From NCBI GenBank assembly GCA_025458085.1, contig JALOTC010000021.1, positions 1 to 40,937 of the forward strand: DNA of 40,937 nt. Direction: 5' to 3'. Source of the stretch: Cypionkella sp. Lineage in GTDB: Bacteria; Pseudomonadota; Alphaproteobacteria; Rhodobacterales; Rhodobacteraceae. Made by a program: the position numbers and the translations under genes. Below are positions 7,534 to 15,409 of this stretch, piece after piece (positions within the stretch are counted from its first letter, which is position 1; every line of letters begins with the position of its first letter). The notes under the pieces were generated by a model. It did not search any database. It saw nothing but the letters and a program-made list of their open reading frames with translations, and was not told the origin of the DNA.

Positions 7534-7568
7534 CTCGCGCCTTGCCAGTATCTGCAATGTCTGGCGCG

Positions 7569-7596
7569 TATATATCTATTATTGTGAATATATCAA
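7569..7596 (-). promoter_or_regulatory. Predicted promoter of the SulP gene with inverted repeat
   Basis: On the minus strand TTGATA (7596-7591) is followed by a 16-bp spacer and TATATA (7574-7569), both near sigma-70 consensus. The stretch is strikingly AT-rich for this genome. An imperfect inverted repeat, ATATAT (7570-7575) and GAATATAT (7586-7593) on the plus strand, overlaps the promoter and resembles the AT-rich operators used by ArsR-type repressors. No such repressor gene is next to it. Confidence 0.55.
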
Positions 7597-7623
7597 TGGC
7601 ATGATGAGAGAAGGGAAGGGGCC

Positions 7624-8313
7624 TTAGCCCCGTGCCGCCTCTGCCGCTGCGCGGATGGCCGCGATATTGGTGCCATAGACAGAGGGGCTGTCGACCGACC
7701 CACCGCTGAACACGGCCGAACCCGCCACCAGCACATCCGCACCTGCGGCTGCGACGAGGGGCGCAGTTTCCACCGTCACGCCGCCATCAATTTCGATATG
7801 GACAGGACGGTCACCAATCATCGCCCGAATGGCCCGGATCTTTTCGAGTTGCGAGCCAATGAATTTCTGCCCGCCAAAGCCGGGATTAACGGTCATCACA
7901 CAGATCAGATCAACCATGTCGAGCAGATGTGGCAGCGCATCTAATCCGGTGCCGGGGTTCAGCGCCAGCCCAGCCTTCGCACCCGTGGCCCGGATCGCTT
8001 GCAGCGTGCGGTGAATATGCGGCCCGGCTTCCAGATGCGCGGTGATCACATCGGCTCCGGCCTTGGCATAGGCGTCGATATAGGCATCGACCGGAGAGAT
8101 CATCAGATGCACATCCATCACGCCTTTGATGTGCTTGCGGATTGCGGCACACATCGCAGGCCCGAAGGTCAGGTTCGGCACGAAATGCCCATCCATCACA
8201 TCGACATGCACCCAATCCGCGCCTTGCGCCTCAATCGCGCGGCATTCGGCACCGAAATTGGCGAAATCAGCGGAAAGGATGGATGGGGCGATCTTGATGG
8301 AACGGTCGAACAT
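7624..8313 (-). CDS. rpe: Ribulose-phosphate 3-epimerase
   Basis: The 229-residue TIM-barrel enzyme interconverts ribulose 5-phosphate and xylulose 5-phosphate in the pentose phosphate and Calvin pathways. Family motifs appear in order: IAPSILSADFANFG, WVHVDVMDGHFVPNLTFGP (metal-binding His and catalytic Asp), DVHLMISPVDAYI, MTVNPGFGGQKFI, EIDGGV with the second catalytic Asp, and GADVLVAGSAVF. The start at 8313 is fixed by GGAGG 6-10 nt upstream; the open frame extends 19 codons further without similarity. It lies downstream of sufS on the same strand, separated by an AT-rich gap that probably holds its promoter. Confidence 0.96.
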   Translation of the reverse strand: MFDRSIKIAPSILSADFANFGAECRAIEAQGADWVHVDVMDGHFVPNLTFGPAMCAAIRKHIKGVMDVHLMISPVDAYIDAYAKAGADVITAHLEAGPHIHRTLQAIRATGAKAGLALNPGTGLDALPHLLDMVDLICVMTVNPGFGGQKFIGSQLEKIRAIRAMIGDRPVHIEIDGGVTVETAPLVAAAGADVLVAGSAVFSGGSVDSPSVYGTNIAAIRAAAEAARG

Positions 8314-8370
8314 GGGGGCCTCCATGGCTTTGGCCTTCGATAACGCGGTTCCTGTGCACGGTCCAGTCAT

Positions 8371-8460
8371 GCAAATAGTTTACATAATATTGATTATCAG
8401 ATTTTTGGGTATGCTAAAGAGAAAGGCTTTTACACCCGCCATTTGAACATTTGATGAGTT
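8371..8460. other. AT-rich stretch between the tRNA fragment and rpe
   Basis: Only about one third of these bases are G or C, in a window otherwise well above 60 percent. No gene is visible beyond the last codons of sufS at 8430. On the minus strand CTGATAATC and ATATTATG could serve as -10 elements for rpe. The composition change begins exactly at the 3' CCA end of the tRNA-Arg fragment, consistent with DNA brought in by, or left from, an integrative element. Confidence 0.55.
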
Positions 8461-9713
8461 TGGCGCACCCGACACGATTCGAACGTGTGACCTTTGCCTT
8501 CGGGCTCGTGGCAGAGTTCGAGGGCCGAAACCAAAGCATCCACTTCTTCCGTGGTGTTATACATCGCGAAAGATGCGCGGCAGGTCGCGCCGACGCCCAT
8601 GTGATCCATCAACGGCATGGCACAATGCGTGCCCGCGCGTACGGCAATGCCGCGTTTGTCAAGCACGGTGGAAATGTCATGGGCATGGGCCGCGCCGTCC
8701 AGCGTAAAGCTGAAGATCGCACCCTTAGTGGCGGAGTTCCCCTGAACATTCAGCCAGTTGAGGCCAGACAGACGGTCGCGGGCATAATCGCGCAAGGCGG
8801 TTTCATGCGCCGCGATCTTCTCCATCCCGATTCCCATGAGATAATCGAGCGCGACGCCGAGGCCGATCTGTTGGACGATTCCGGGCGTGCCCGCTTCGAA
8901 TTTCATCGGCGGATCATTGTAGCTCACCGCATCGCGGGTGACGTCGCGGATCATATCGCCACCGCCGAGGAAGGGCCGCATCTCCTCCATCCTCTCGCGC
9001 CGGATAAAGATCGCTCCGGAACCACTTGGCCCGTAAAGCTTGTGCCCGGTGATGGCAAAGAAATCGCAGCCCATGGCCTTCACATCGACCGGCATGTGAA
9101 CCGCAGATTGCGACCCATCCACCAGTACCGGAACCCCGCGCGCGCGGGCGGCGTGGCAGATGGCTGTCACATCAACGACAGTGCCGAGCACGTTCGACAT
9201 CTGGGTGATCGCCACCAATTTGGTGCGCGGCCCGATGGCATCGATCACGGCCTGTGGGTCAAGGTCGCCATTGGCGTCACACTCCACCCATTTCAGCACC
9301 ACCCCCTGCCGTTCGCGCAGGAAATGCCAGGGCACGATATTGGCGTGATGCTCCATGATCGACAAAACAATCTCATCCCCCGCTTGCAGGCGTGGTGCGG
9401 CCCAAGCGTAGGAGACGAGGTTGATGCCTTCGGTCGTGCCAGAGGTGAAAACGATCTCTTCCTCGTGGCCCGCGTTCAAAAAGCGCGCGATCGTGCCGCG
9501 CACGGCTTCGTATTTGTCGGTCGCGAGGTTCGAAAGGTAGTGCAAGCCCCGGTGAACATTGGCGTATTCCATGGAATAGGCCTGTGTCACGGCATCAATC
9601 ACCACCTGCGGTTTCTGCGCACTTGCCCCGTTGTCGAGATAAACCAAAGGCTTTCCATTCACCTGCCGCGACAGGATCGGGAAATCGGCACGGATCTTTG
9701 CAACATCAAACAT
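8430..9713 (-). CDS. sufS: Cysteine desulfurase SufS with a tRNA-derived C-terminal tail
   Basis: The 427-residue, PLP-dependent group II cysteine desulfurase provides persulfide sulfur for Fe-S cluster assembly on SufBCD. The PLP lysine is K225 in ITGHKLYGPSGSG. The active-site cysteine is C364 in RAGTHCAMPLMDH. SSGTTEGIN-like (TSGTTEGIN) and EHHANIVPW motifs are present. SufS proteins usually end near residue 405. Here residues 404-418 are encoded by the 3' half of a tRNA-Arg gene on the same strand, and the frame then runs nine more codons into AT-rich DNA before TAA. The catalytic core is intact, so activity is likely kept. It is the last gene of the suf operon, 3 bp after a YIP1 gene. 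I see no sufT or sufA behind it, where related genomes often have them. Confidence 0.95.
   Translation of the reverse strand: MFDVAKIRADFPILSRQVNGKPLVYLDNGASAQKPQVVIDAVTQAYSMEYANVHRGLHYLSNLATDKYEAVRGTIARFLNAGHEEEIVFTSGTTEGINLVSYAWAAPRLQAGDEIVLSIMEHHANIVPWHFLRERQGVVLKWVECDANGDLDPQAVIDAIGPRTKLVAITQMSNVLGTVVDVTAICHAARARGVPVLVDGSQSAVHMPVDVKAMGCDFFAITGHKLYGPSGSGAIFIRRERMEEMRPFLGGGDMIRDVTRDAVSYNDPPMKFEAGTPGIVQQIGLGVALDYLMGIGMEKIAAHETALRDYARDRLSGLNWLNVQGNSATKGAIFSFTLDGAAHAHDISTVLDKRGIAVRAGTHCAMPLMDHMGVGATCRASFAMYNTTEEVDALVSALELCHEPEGKGHTFESCRVRQTHQMFKWRV
8461..8503 (-). pseudogene. 3' half of a tRNA-Arg(CCG) gene, likely attachment-site scar
   Basis: Read on the minus strand from 8503 to 8461, 43 bases match the 3' half of a tRNA-Arg. 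CCGAA is the anticodon plus the last two loop bases. GGCAA is the 3' anticodon stem, AGGTC the variable loop, and ACACG-TTCGAAT-CGTGT a perfect T arm. CGGGTGC is the 3' acceptor strand, then G and CCA. No 5' half (GCACCCG, D arm) lies upstream; that sequence is sufS coding. Fragments running from the anticodon loop to CCA are what tyrosine integrases leave as att duplicates. The identity assignment as Arg rests on the acceptor strand and CCG. Confidence 0.8.
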
Positions 9714-9716
9714 AGG

Positions 9717-10295
9717 TCAGGCCACCCCCATCAAAGGCAGCAAAAGCATGGCGAGCAGGAAGCCAACGGCGAGCATCGTGGCCAGAATGCCGAAAAACGT
9801 CTTTCCGACCGAGGAAAAGCCATGAAGTTCCGCCACGAAATTGCTGAGAAGCCAAAGGAAAATCGCAACCGAGGCGAAGTTTACGATGGGCGACAGCGGC
9901 GGTAGAATGACTTGCGTGACAATTTGCACGACTTGCAGGATCAAGAGAATGAACTGAAGCCAGACCATCAGGATCAGAGCATCTTCAAAGCTGCCCGTGC
10001 CGCCAAACCAGCGCCCAACCCAATAGGCCACATGCACAGACAGCAGCATCAACCCGGCCTGTGCCACGGCGGTGATGAAGGGGCTCATCCCCTGCCCCAT
10101 CTCAGCGCGCATTTCCACGGGCATCAGCCCCATGGCCAAATGTGCGAGCACCGCCGAAAAAATCGCCGTGATCGCCAGAGCGACCCAACGTGCCCGGATG
10201 GGAATATTCGCGCGCATCACTTGACGCGCGCCTTCCCGCGGGGATTGCACGGTAAAACGGGCCAGCGCCAGAAGGTTCTGCAAGCTCAGGTCCAT
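9717..10295 (-). CDS. YIP1-family membrane protein, suf operon copy 2
   Basis: The 192-residue integral membrane protein has a short cytoplasmic N-terminus and about five hydrophobic helices (around residues 35-55, 75-95, 105-130, 135-155 and 165-190). The pattern, with VHVAYWVGRWFGGTGSFEDA before a long hydrophobic helix, is that of the YIP1/DUF1282 family. Its molecular role in bacteria is not established. The start ATG follows directly on the stop of the preceding YIP1 gene (TGAATG), and its own stop is 3 bp before sufS, so it is translated as part of the operon. Its constant position beside sufD and sufS suggests a link to Fe-S assembly or membrane iron/sulfur handling; that is inference. 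Confidence 0.75.
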   Translation of the reverse strand: MDLSLQNLLALARFTVQSPREGARQVMRANIPIRARWVALAITAIFSAVLAHLAMGLMPVEMRAEMGQGMSPFITAVAQAGLMLLSVHVAYWVGRWFGGTGSFEDALILMVWLQFILLILQVVQIVTQVILPPLSPIVNFASVAIFLWLLSNFVAELHGFSSVGKTFFGILATMLAVGFLLAMLLLPLMGVA

Positions 10296-10775
10296 TCAGC
10301 GCTCCGCCTCAAACAACATCGACAGCCACAGATATAGGAAGCCAAACAGAACCAGAAGCCCTACCAGAGTCGCGGCCGGGCCTGTGCCGATGAAGCCACC
10401 GACCAATCCGTTCAAAAGCAGCACCGGCGACACGGCCAAGAGCGCCCAGAACAGGGCGAGCCGTGCCCCGAACCATGTGCCCTTGCCCCCCATAGCCCGC
10501 GCGACCAAATGGCTGACGGCCCCAAGCGCATAAAAGATCAAGGGCGCGATAAAGATCCAACCCATCAAGGCCCCGCCCAGACGTGCCTCAAGCGGCACAT
10601 CTGGGTTCAGGAATGCCTCGCGCGACAGGCGCGGCCATTGCGCGACAAAGGCAAGGCCACAGCCCCCCATGAGCACGGCAAGGGCGCGATCCTCCCGCAC
10701 CCCCTGCCCCAGCTTTTCGCGGATCAGGACGCGCGGCGCGCGCCATGCGCGCAGGATGTCGGTCGTGACCGGCAA
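10296..10775 (-). CDS. YIP1-like membrane protein, suf operon copy 1
   Basis: The protein has about 159 residues. It begins with an amphipathic segment (TDILRAWRAPRVLIREKL) similar in layout to the start of the next gene (TVQSPREGARQVMRANI), followed by four or five hydrophobic helices. I place the start at a TTG at 10775, four bases after the sufD stop, because GAGGGAT lies 6-12 nt upstream. The open frame continues 66 codons further upstream, but that part overlaps sufD and looks like out-of-frame sequence. The first and second YIP1 genes may be an old duplication, since both share a GGKGTWFGA/FGGTGSFEDA-type motif before the third helix. Function unknown. Confidence 0.65.
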   Translation of the reverse strand: MPVTTDILRAWRAPRVLIREKLGQGVREDRALAVLMGGCGLAFVAQWPRLSREAFLNPDVPLEARLGGALMGWIFIAPLIFYALGAVSHLVARAMGGKGTWFGARLALFWALLAVSPVLLLNGLVGGFIGTGPAATLVGLLVLFGFLYLWLSMLFEAER

Positions 10776-10779
10776 AGCC

Positions 10780-12069
10780 CTATCCCTCGTGCCGCGACAG
10801 CCAGTTTTCAAGCCGCTGGCGGATATCTTCGGCAATGGCCTCGTCCTCCACCTCGGCAATCGCCTCGGCGAGGAACGCCAGCACCAAAAGCGAGGTTGCG
10901 ATCTTTTTCGGAACGCCCCGCGATTGCAGATAGAAAAGCGCAGTTTCATCAATCGCGCCAGAGGTGGAGCCATGGCTGCACTTCACATCATCGGCGTAGA
11001 TCTCAAGCTCTGGCTTGGCCAGAAACTGGCTGTCTTCATCCAGCAACAGGCTCTGGCTGATCTGATAGCCATCGGTCTTTTGCGCGCCGGGTTTCACCAG
11101 AATTTTGCCCTGAAAAACACCGACCGCGCCGTTCTTCAGAACCTTCTTGAACACCTGCCGGCTTTCGCAGCGCTCTGCCGCATGGGTCACAAAGACCGTA
11201 TCGTCGTGATGGAAATCCCCATCACCAACCGCTGCCCCCGCGACATGCGCGACCGCCTCATCGCCGACGAGTTCGATCACCGCCTCATTCCGCGTGAGCC
11301 GCCCGTTGGCAGTCAGCGTAAAGCTTTTGAACAGCGCACCTGCGCCCACGCGGGCAAAAATATGGGTATTGGCGCGGCGTTCATGGTCACGGCCTTGCGC
11401 GCGGATGTGGTGGAAGCGCGCGCCCTCGGCGACGTCAACTTCCACCACCTTGGTAAAGCGCGCCGCGGCAGGCCCGCTTTCCAGAAGGGTCAGTTCGGCC
11501 CCTTCCTCCAGCTTCACGCAGTGATGCAGGATCGCATCAGAAGTCTCTGATTGATGGTGGTAAATCAGCGCCACAGGCTTCGCGGCCTTACCCGTCACGC
11601 GGATCAGGATGCCATCGGTTGCAAAGGCTGACCCAAGCGCCGCCAAAGGCCGCACCACCGGCACCTGCCCACGTGCTTCCAGAACACCATAAAGGTCACG
11701 CGCCCAATGCAGATCGGTCGCCCCCGCTTCGGTCAGGCGGTGGATCTCCACCCCGGCCAGTTCAGGCGCATCCGATTGGGCCGCGTCAAAAACACCATCG
11801 ACGAAGACCAGTTTCACCCGCTCGATCCCGTCGAACAGCGGTGCCTCATCGCCCGCATCAAAGGTCGCCGCAGGGATCGGCGCAGGCACGGTCAGGCTGG
11901 AAGGATCGGTATAGCGCCAATATTCATCGCGCCGGACCGGCAGGCCCATCGACGTCAGTCGCGCCAAAGCCTCGCGCCGCGCGCGGCCAAGCCAGCCTTT
12001 TTCGTCCAGCGTCAGCCCCGCGATCCGCGCGGCCAAGGCGTCAGATTTCACTTGCGCCTGCGCCATCAC
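10780..12069 (-). CDS. sufD: Fe-S cluster assembly scaffold subunit SufD
   Basis: The 429-residue protein is the SufB paralogue of the SufBC2D complex on which Fe-S clusters are built. The N-terminal helical part carries RRDEYWRYTDPS, typical of SufD. The core is a long beta-helix (about residues 130-370). The C-terminus has the family block ELEIYADDVKCSHGSTSGAI, then LFYLQSRGVPK, holding the conserved Cys and His near residues 358-360 that cooperate with SufB in cluster formation. It overlaps sufC by 4 bp (ATGA), so the two are translationally coupled. An in-frame second ATG at 12066 is equally possible as the start. Confidence 0.95.
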   Translation of the reverse strand: MMAQAQVKSDALAARIAGLTLDEKGWLGRARREALARLTSMGLPVRRDEYWRYTDPSSLTVPAPIPAATFDAGDEAPLFDGIERVKLVFVDGVFDAAQSDAPELAGVEIHRLTEAGATDLHWARDLYGVLEARGQVPVVRPLAALGSAFATDGILIRVTGKAAKPVALIYHHQSETSDAILHHCVKLEEGAELTLLESGPAAARFTKVVEVDVAEGARFHHIRAQGRDHERRANTHIFARVGAGALFKSFTLTANGRLTRNEAVIELVGDEAVAHVAGAAVGDGDFHHDDTVFVTHAAERCESRQVFKKVLKNGAVGVFQGKILVKPGAQKTDGYQISQSLLLDEDSQFLAKPELEIYADDVKCSHGSTSGAIDETALFYLQSRGVPKKIATSLLVLAFLAEAIAEVEDEAIAEDIRQRLENWLSRHEG

Positions 12070-12821
12070 TTCACCTCTGCCAGGATGTCGGCATAGCCAT
12101 TATGCTCCACCTCCAACGCCAGCTCCGGCCCGCCCGTCTTGACGATCCGGCCCGCCGCCATGATGTGGACGACATCGGGTTTGATATGATCCAGCAGGCG
12201 CTGGTAATGGGTGATCACTAGGAAAGCCCGCCCCGCATCGCGCAGCGCGTTCACACCATCCGACACCAGCTTCATCGCATCGACATCAAGCCCGGAGTCG
12301 GTTTCATCGAGGATGCACATTTTCGGCTCCAGCATCGCCATCTGGAGGATTTCATTGCGCTTCTTCTCGCCGCCCGAAAAGCCCACATTGACAGGGCGCT
12401 TGAGCATGTCGCTATCAATCTTCAGCGCCTTGGCCTTTTCGCGGACGACCTTCAGGAAATCGCCCGCCGACAACTCTTCTTCGCCACGGGCCTTGCGCTG
12501 CGCATTCACCGCCGTGCGCAGAAAGGTCATGTTGCCCACGCCCGGAATTTCCACCGGATACTGGAACGCCAGGAACAGGCCCGCCGCCGCGCGCTCTTCG
12601 GGTTCCATCTCCAGAAGTTCCGCGCCTTCCAGCGTGGCAGAGCCTTCCGTGACCTCATAGCCTTCGCGGCCCGCCAGCACATAGGACAGCGTCGATTTGC
12701 CAGACCCATTCGGCCCCATGATCGCATGGACTTCACCCGCCTTGACGGCCAGGTCCACGCCGCGAAGGATCACCTTGTCCTCTTCTTCCAGCTTCACATG
12801 AAGGTTCTTGATCTCAAGCAT
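12066..12821 (-). CDS. sufC: Fe-S cluster assembly ATPase SufC
   Basis: The 251-residue ABC-type ATPase powers conformational changes of SufBD. Walker A is GPNGSGKST (about residues 35-43), the Q-loop is FQYPVEIPG, the signature motif is FSGGEKKRNEILQM, Walker B is CILDETDSGLDVDA, and the switch His is in VITHYQRLL; all intact. There is no membrane domain, as expected for the soluble SufC. The start at 12821 follows AGGAGA at a good distance; the frame runs 36 codons further upstream without similarity. The gap to the preceding methyltransferase-like gene is 126 bp and holds no other gene. Confidence 0.97.
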   Translation of the reverse strand: MLEIKNLHVKLEEEDKVILRGVDLAVKAGEVHAIMGPNGSGKSTLSYVLAGREGYEVTEGSATLEGAELLEMEPEERAAAGLFLAFQYPVEIPGVGNMTFLRTAVNAQRKARGEEELSAGDFLKVVREKAKALKIDSDMLKRPVNVGFSGGEKKRNEILQMAMLEPKMCILDETDSGLDVDAMKLVSDGVNALRDAGRAFLVITHYQRLLDHIKPDVVHIMAAGRIVKTGGPELALEVEHNGYADILAEVK

Positions 12822-12947
12822 CGGACATCTCCTGATAGGCCGGGACGCTGCCGGGCCGGAAAGAAACGAGGTTCCGCAGATGGGGCGCAAAGCCCGCAAG
12901 CGAAACCGATGGAACATCGGCGGGGGCAAGGATCACTGGCAAAGCCC

Positions 12948-13529
12948 CTATCGCGGTTTGAGGAACCAACTCATCACCCAATCAAGGCGATCGGCTGGCA
13001 CCTGTGTCGGTGCGATGTCGAATTCCGCCATGCGCCCATGCAAGGCCACAGGGCGGAACATCGCTTCGATCCCGTGGTAAAAATCGCGCCCGGCGTAATC
13101 GTCCCACAGCACCTTCACCGGCTTTTGCGTACGAAAGGCCGTGGCAAGCAGACAGGCAGGGCGAAAACGGCCATCGATCAACACAACATCGGGCTGCACG
13201 AAATCGGGATGCGACCAGATCGACAGGGCATAGCCCGGAAACTTGCGAAACGCCTTGGGGCCAACCGGTGCGCCCCAATCGCCCGTAGGGCCGATATCGG
13301 CATGATGCAGAACCACCTGCCCCTTCGTCGGGTGATCGTCAAACCACGCCCGCATGCCGGAAAGCCATGCTGCATCGCTTTCCACCGAAAAGACCCGGCG
13401 CCCCATTTCCGCCGCCAACAACGTGGACCCGCCTGCCCCGTATTCGAGGATCGTCTCTGCCGCGCGATAGGCCGCGGCAAGCGCCTCGGCCTCCTCTTCC
13501 GGCATGGTCAGAACGGGGCGTTGGGGCAT
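12948..13529 (-). CDS. Class I SAM-methyltransferase-like protein
   Basis: The 193-residue protein has a Rossmann-type motif I (ETILEYGAGGSTLLAAEMG, about residues 25-43), an acidic end of strand 2 (RVFSVESDAAW) and a later VVLIDGRFRPACLL segment, the layout of small class I methyltransferases. The substrate is not recognisable. The ATG lies 1 bp after the ybjQ-like stop, so it is translated together with that gene. It sits between sufB and sufC, which are adjacent in many other bacteria. Whether it acts in Fe-S assembly or is a passenger is unknown. Confidence 0.65.
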   Translation of the reverse strand: MPQRPVLTMPEEEAEALAAAYRAAETILEYGAGGSTLLAAEMGRRVFSVESDAAWLSGMRAWFDDHPTKGQVVLHHADIGPTGDWGAPVGPKAFRKFPGYALSIWSHPDFVQPDVVLIDGRFRPACLLATAFRTQKPVKVLWDDYAGRDFYHGIEAMFRPVALHGRMAEFDIAPTQVPADRLDWVMSWFLKPR

Positions 13530-13530
13530 G

Positions 13531-13842
13531 TCAGCCGATCCGCACAGCAGTGCCAGAGGCCGACACCATGAGCATCTGGCCGATCACCTCGTAATCCAGA
13601 TCAACCCCGATCACCGCATTGGCGCCAAGCGCGCGGGCCTTGTCCTGCATTTCGTTCAGCGCGGTTTCGCGGGCATCGGCGAGTTTTGCTTCATAAGCCC
13701 CAGAACGGCCACCGATGATGTCGGTCACGCTGGCAAACAGATCGCGCACGATATTGGCGCCCATGATCGCCTCTCCGGTCACGATGCCCAGATAGTCGGC
13801 GACCTGATAGCCTTCGACATTGCCGGTGGTGGTGACGATCAT
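13531..13842 (-). CDS. YbjQ/UPF0145-family protein
   Basis: The 103-residue protein matches the YbjQ family along its length: [20 protein letters not shown] at the start, then [20 protein letters not shown], an [19 protein letters not shown] helix, and [17 protein letters not shown] at the end. Family members form ring-like oligomers and some are called heavy-metal-binding on weak grounds; no biochemical role is certain. The start at 13842 is chosen because the family begins at MIVTTT; upstream codons are antisense-like sequence over the sufB end. The gap to sufB is 10 bp and to the methyltransferase-like gene 1 bp, so it is a true operon member. Confidence 0.85.
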   Translation of the reverse strand: MIVTTTGNVEGYQVADYLGIVTGEAIMGANIVRDLFASVTDIIGGRSGAYEAKLADARETALNEMQDKARALGANAVIGVDLDYEVIGQMLMVSASGTAVRIG

Positions 13843-13852
13843 GCCGGCCTCC

Positions 13853-15364
13853 TCAGCCCACGCTGCCTTCAAGCGAAATCGCCACAAGGCTCTGCGCCTC
13901 CATAGCGAATTCCATCGGCAGGGCTTGCAGCACTTCCTTGCAGAACCCATTCACCACAAGCGCCACGGCCTCTTCTTCGTCCATCCCGCGGGACCGGCAG
14001 TAGAAGAGTTGGTCTTCATCCACCTTTGACGTCGTCGCCTCATGTTCCACGCGGGAAGAGTTATTCTTCACCTCGATGTAGGGAACCGTATGCGCGCCGC
14101 ATTTGTCGCCGATCAGCAGGCTGTCGCATTGCGTATAGTTCCGGCTGTCGGTCGCTTTGGGATGCATCGAGACAAGGCCGCGATAGGTGTTCTGCGCACG
14201 GCCTGCCGAAATCCCCTTAGAGACGATGCGCGACTTCGTCCGCTTGCCCAGATGGACCATCTTGGTCCCGGTATCAGCCTGCTGCATATTGTTGGCGATG
14301 GCGATGGAATAGAACTCGCCCTGGCTGTCATCGCCACGCAGGATGCAAGACGGATATTTCCAGGTAATCGCCGAGCCGGTTTCCACCTGCGTCCACATCA
14401 CCTTGGACCGATGGCCCCGGCAATCGGCCCGCTTGGTCACAAAGTTATAGATCCCGCCCTTGCCTTCCTCATCGCCCGGATACCAGTTCTGCACGGTGGA
14501 ATATTTCACCTCTGCATCGTCCAGCACGACGATTTCCACCACGGCGGCATGCAGCTGATGGGTGTCACGCTTGGGCGCGGTGCAACCTTCAAGATAGCTC
14601 ACATAGCTGCCCTTGTCGGCGATGATCAGCGTGCGTTCAAACTGCCCCGTGTTTTCGGCATTGATCCGGAAATAGGTGGAAAGTTCCATCGGGCAGCGCG
14701 TGCCTTCGGGAATATACACAAAGGACCCATCGGAAAAGACCGCCGAATTCAGCGTGGCAAAGAAGTTGTCCGATTGTGGCACGACCGAACCAAGGTACTT
14801 CTTCACCAGTTCGGGGTGTTCCTTCACTGCCTCGCTGATCGAACAGAAGATCACACCCGCCTTGCGCAGTTCTTCCTTGAAGGTCGTGCCCACGCTGACC
14901 GAGTCAAAAACCGCGTCCACTGCAACCTTGCGCTCGCCCCCCTCCGGCGCCTCGACACCGGCGAGAAGGGCCTGTTCCTTCAGCGGGATGCCGAGTTTGG
15001 CATAGGTGGCCAAAAGCTTCGGGTCCACCTCATCCAGGCTCTTGGGTTTGACCGCCATGCTTTTGGGTTTGGCATAGTAGTACTGGTCCTGATAGTCGAT
15101 CTCAGGATAGTTCAACATGGCCCAGCGGGGTTCTTCCATCTGAACCCAGCGGCGATAGGCGGCCAAACGCCAATCCAGCATCCATTCCGGTTCGCCGTTC
15201 TTCTGGCTGATCAGGCGGACGATCTCTTCGGAAATGCCTTTCGGGGCATATTCCATCTCGATCTCGGTTTCCCACCCGTATTTGTACTTGCCCGCCATCG
15301 CCTGAACGGTTTCGATCGTTTCACGATCAACGCCTTCGCGGATTTCGGTCTCAAGTGCAGCCAT
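13853..15364 (-). CDS. sufB: Fe-S cluster assembly scaffold subunit SufB
   Basis: The 503-residue core scaffold of SufBC2D accepts sulfur from SufS and builds the nascent cluster. Recognisable blocks are [20 protein letters not shown] near the start, then [59 protein letters not shown] with the conserved Cys, [19 protein letters not shown], and a C-terminal [20 protein letters not shown] block. The start at 15364 is the usual family start ([12 protein letters not shown]); 14 upstream codons lack similarity. The upstream neighbour is the NifS-like desulfurase, 45 bp away. Confidence 0.97.
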   Translation of the reverse strand: MAALETEIREGVDRETIETVQAMAGKYKYGWETEIEMEYAPKGISEEIVRLISQKNGEPEWMLDWRLAAYRRWVQMEEPRWAMLNYPEIDYQDQYYYAKPKSMAVKPKSLDEVDPKLLATYAKLGIPLKEQALLAGVEAPEGGERKVAVDAVFDSVSVGTTFKEELRKAGVIFCSISEAVKEHPELVKKYLGSVVPQSDNFFATLNSAVFSDGSFVYIPEGTRCPMELSTYFRINAENTGQFERTLIIADKGSYVSYLEGCTAPKRDTHQLHAAVVEIVVLDDAEVKYSTVQNWYPGDEEGKGGIYNFVTKRADCRGHRSKVMWTQVETGSAITWKYPSCILRGDDSQGEFYSIAIANNMQQADTGTKMVHLGKRTKSRIVSKGISAGRAQNTYRGLVSMHPKATDSRNYTQCDSLLIGDKCGAHTVPYIEVKNNSSRVEHEATTSKVDEDQLFYCRSRGMDEEEAVALVVNGFCKEVLQALPMEFAMEAQSLVAISLEGSVG

Positions 15365-15409
15365 CGGCCTATCCCCGTCTGTTCCGGGCCGCAGCCCGTG
15401 CTTCATTCC

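Noticed and set aside
8461-8503. Complete tRNA-Arg gene
   Set aside because: There is no D arm, 5' acceptor strand or 5' anticodon stem upstream; that sequence is sufS coding.
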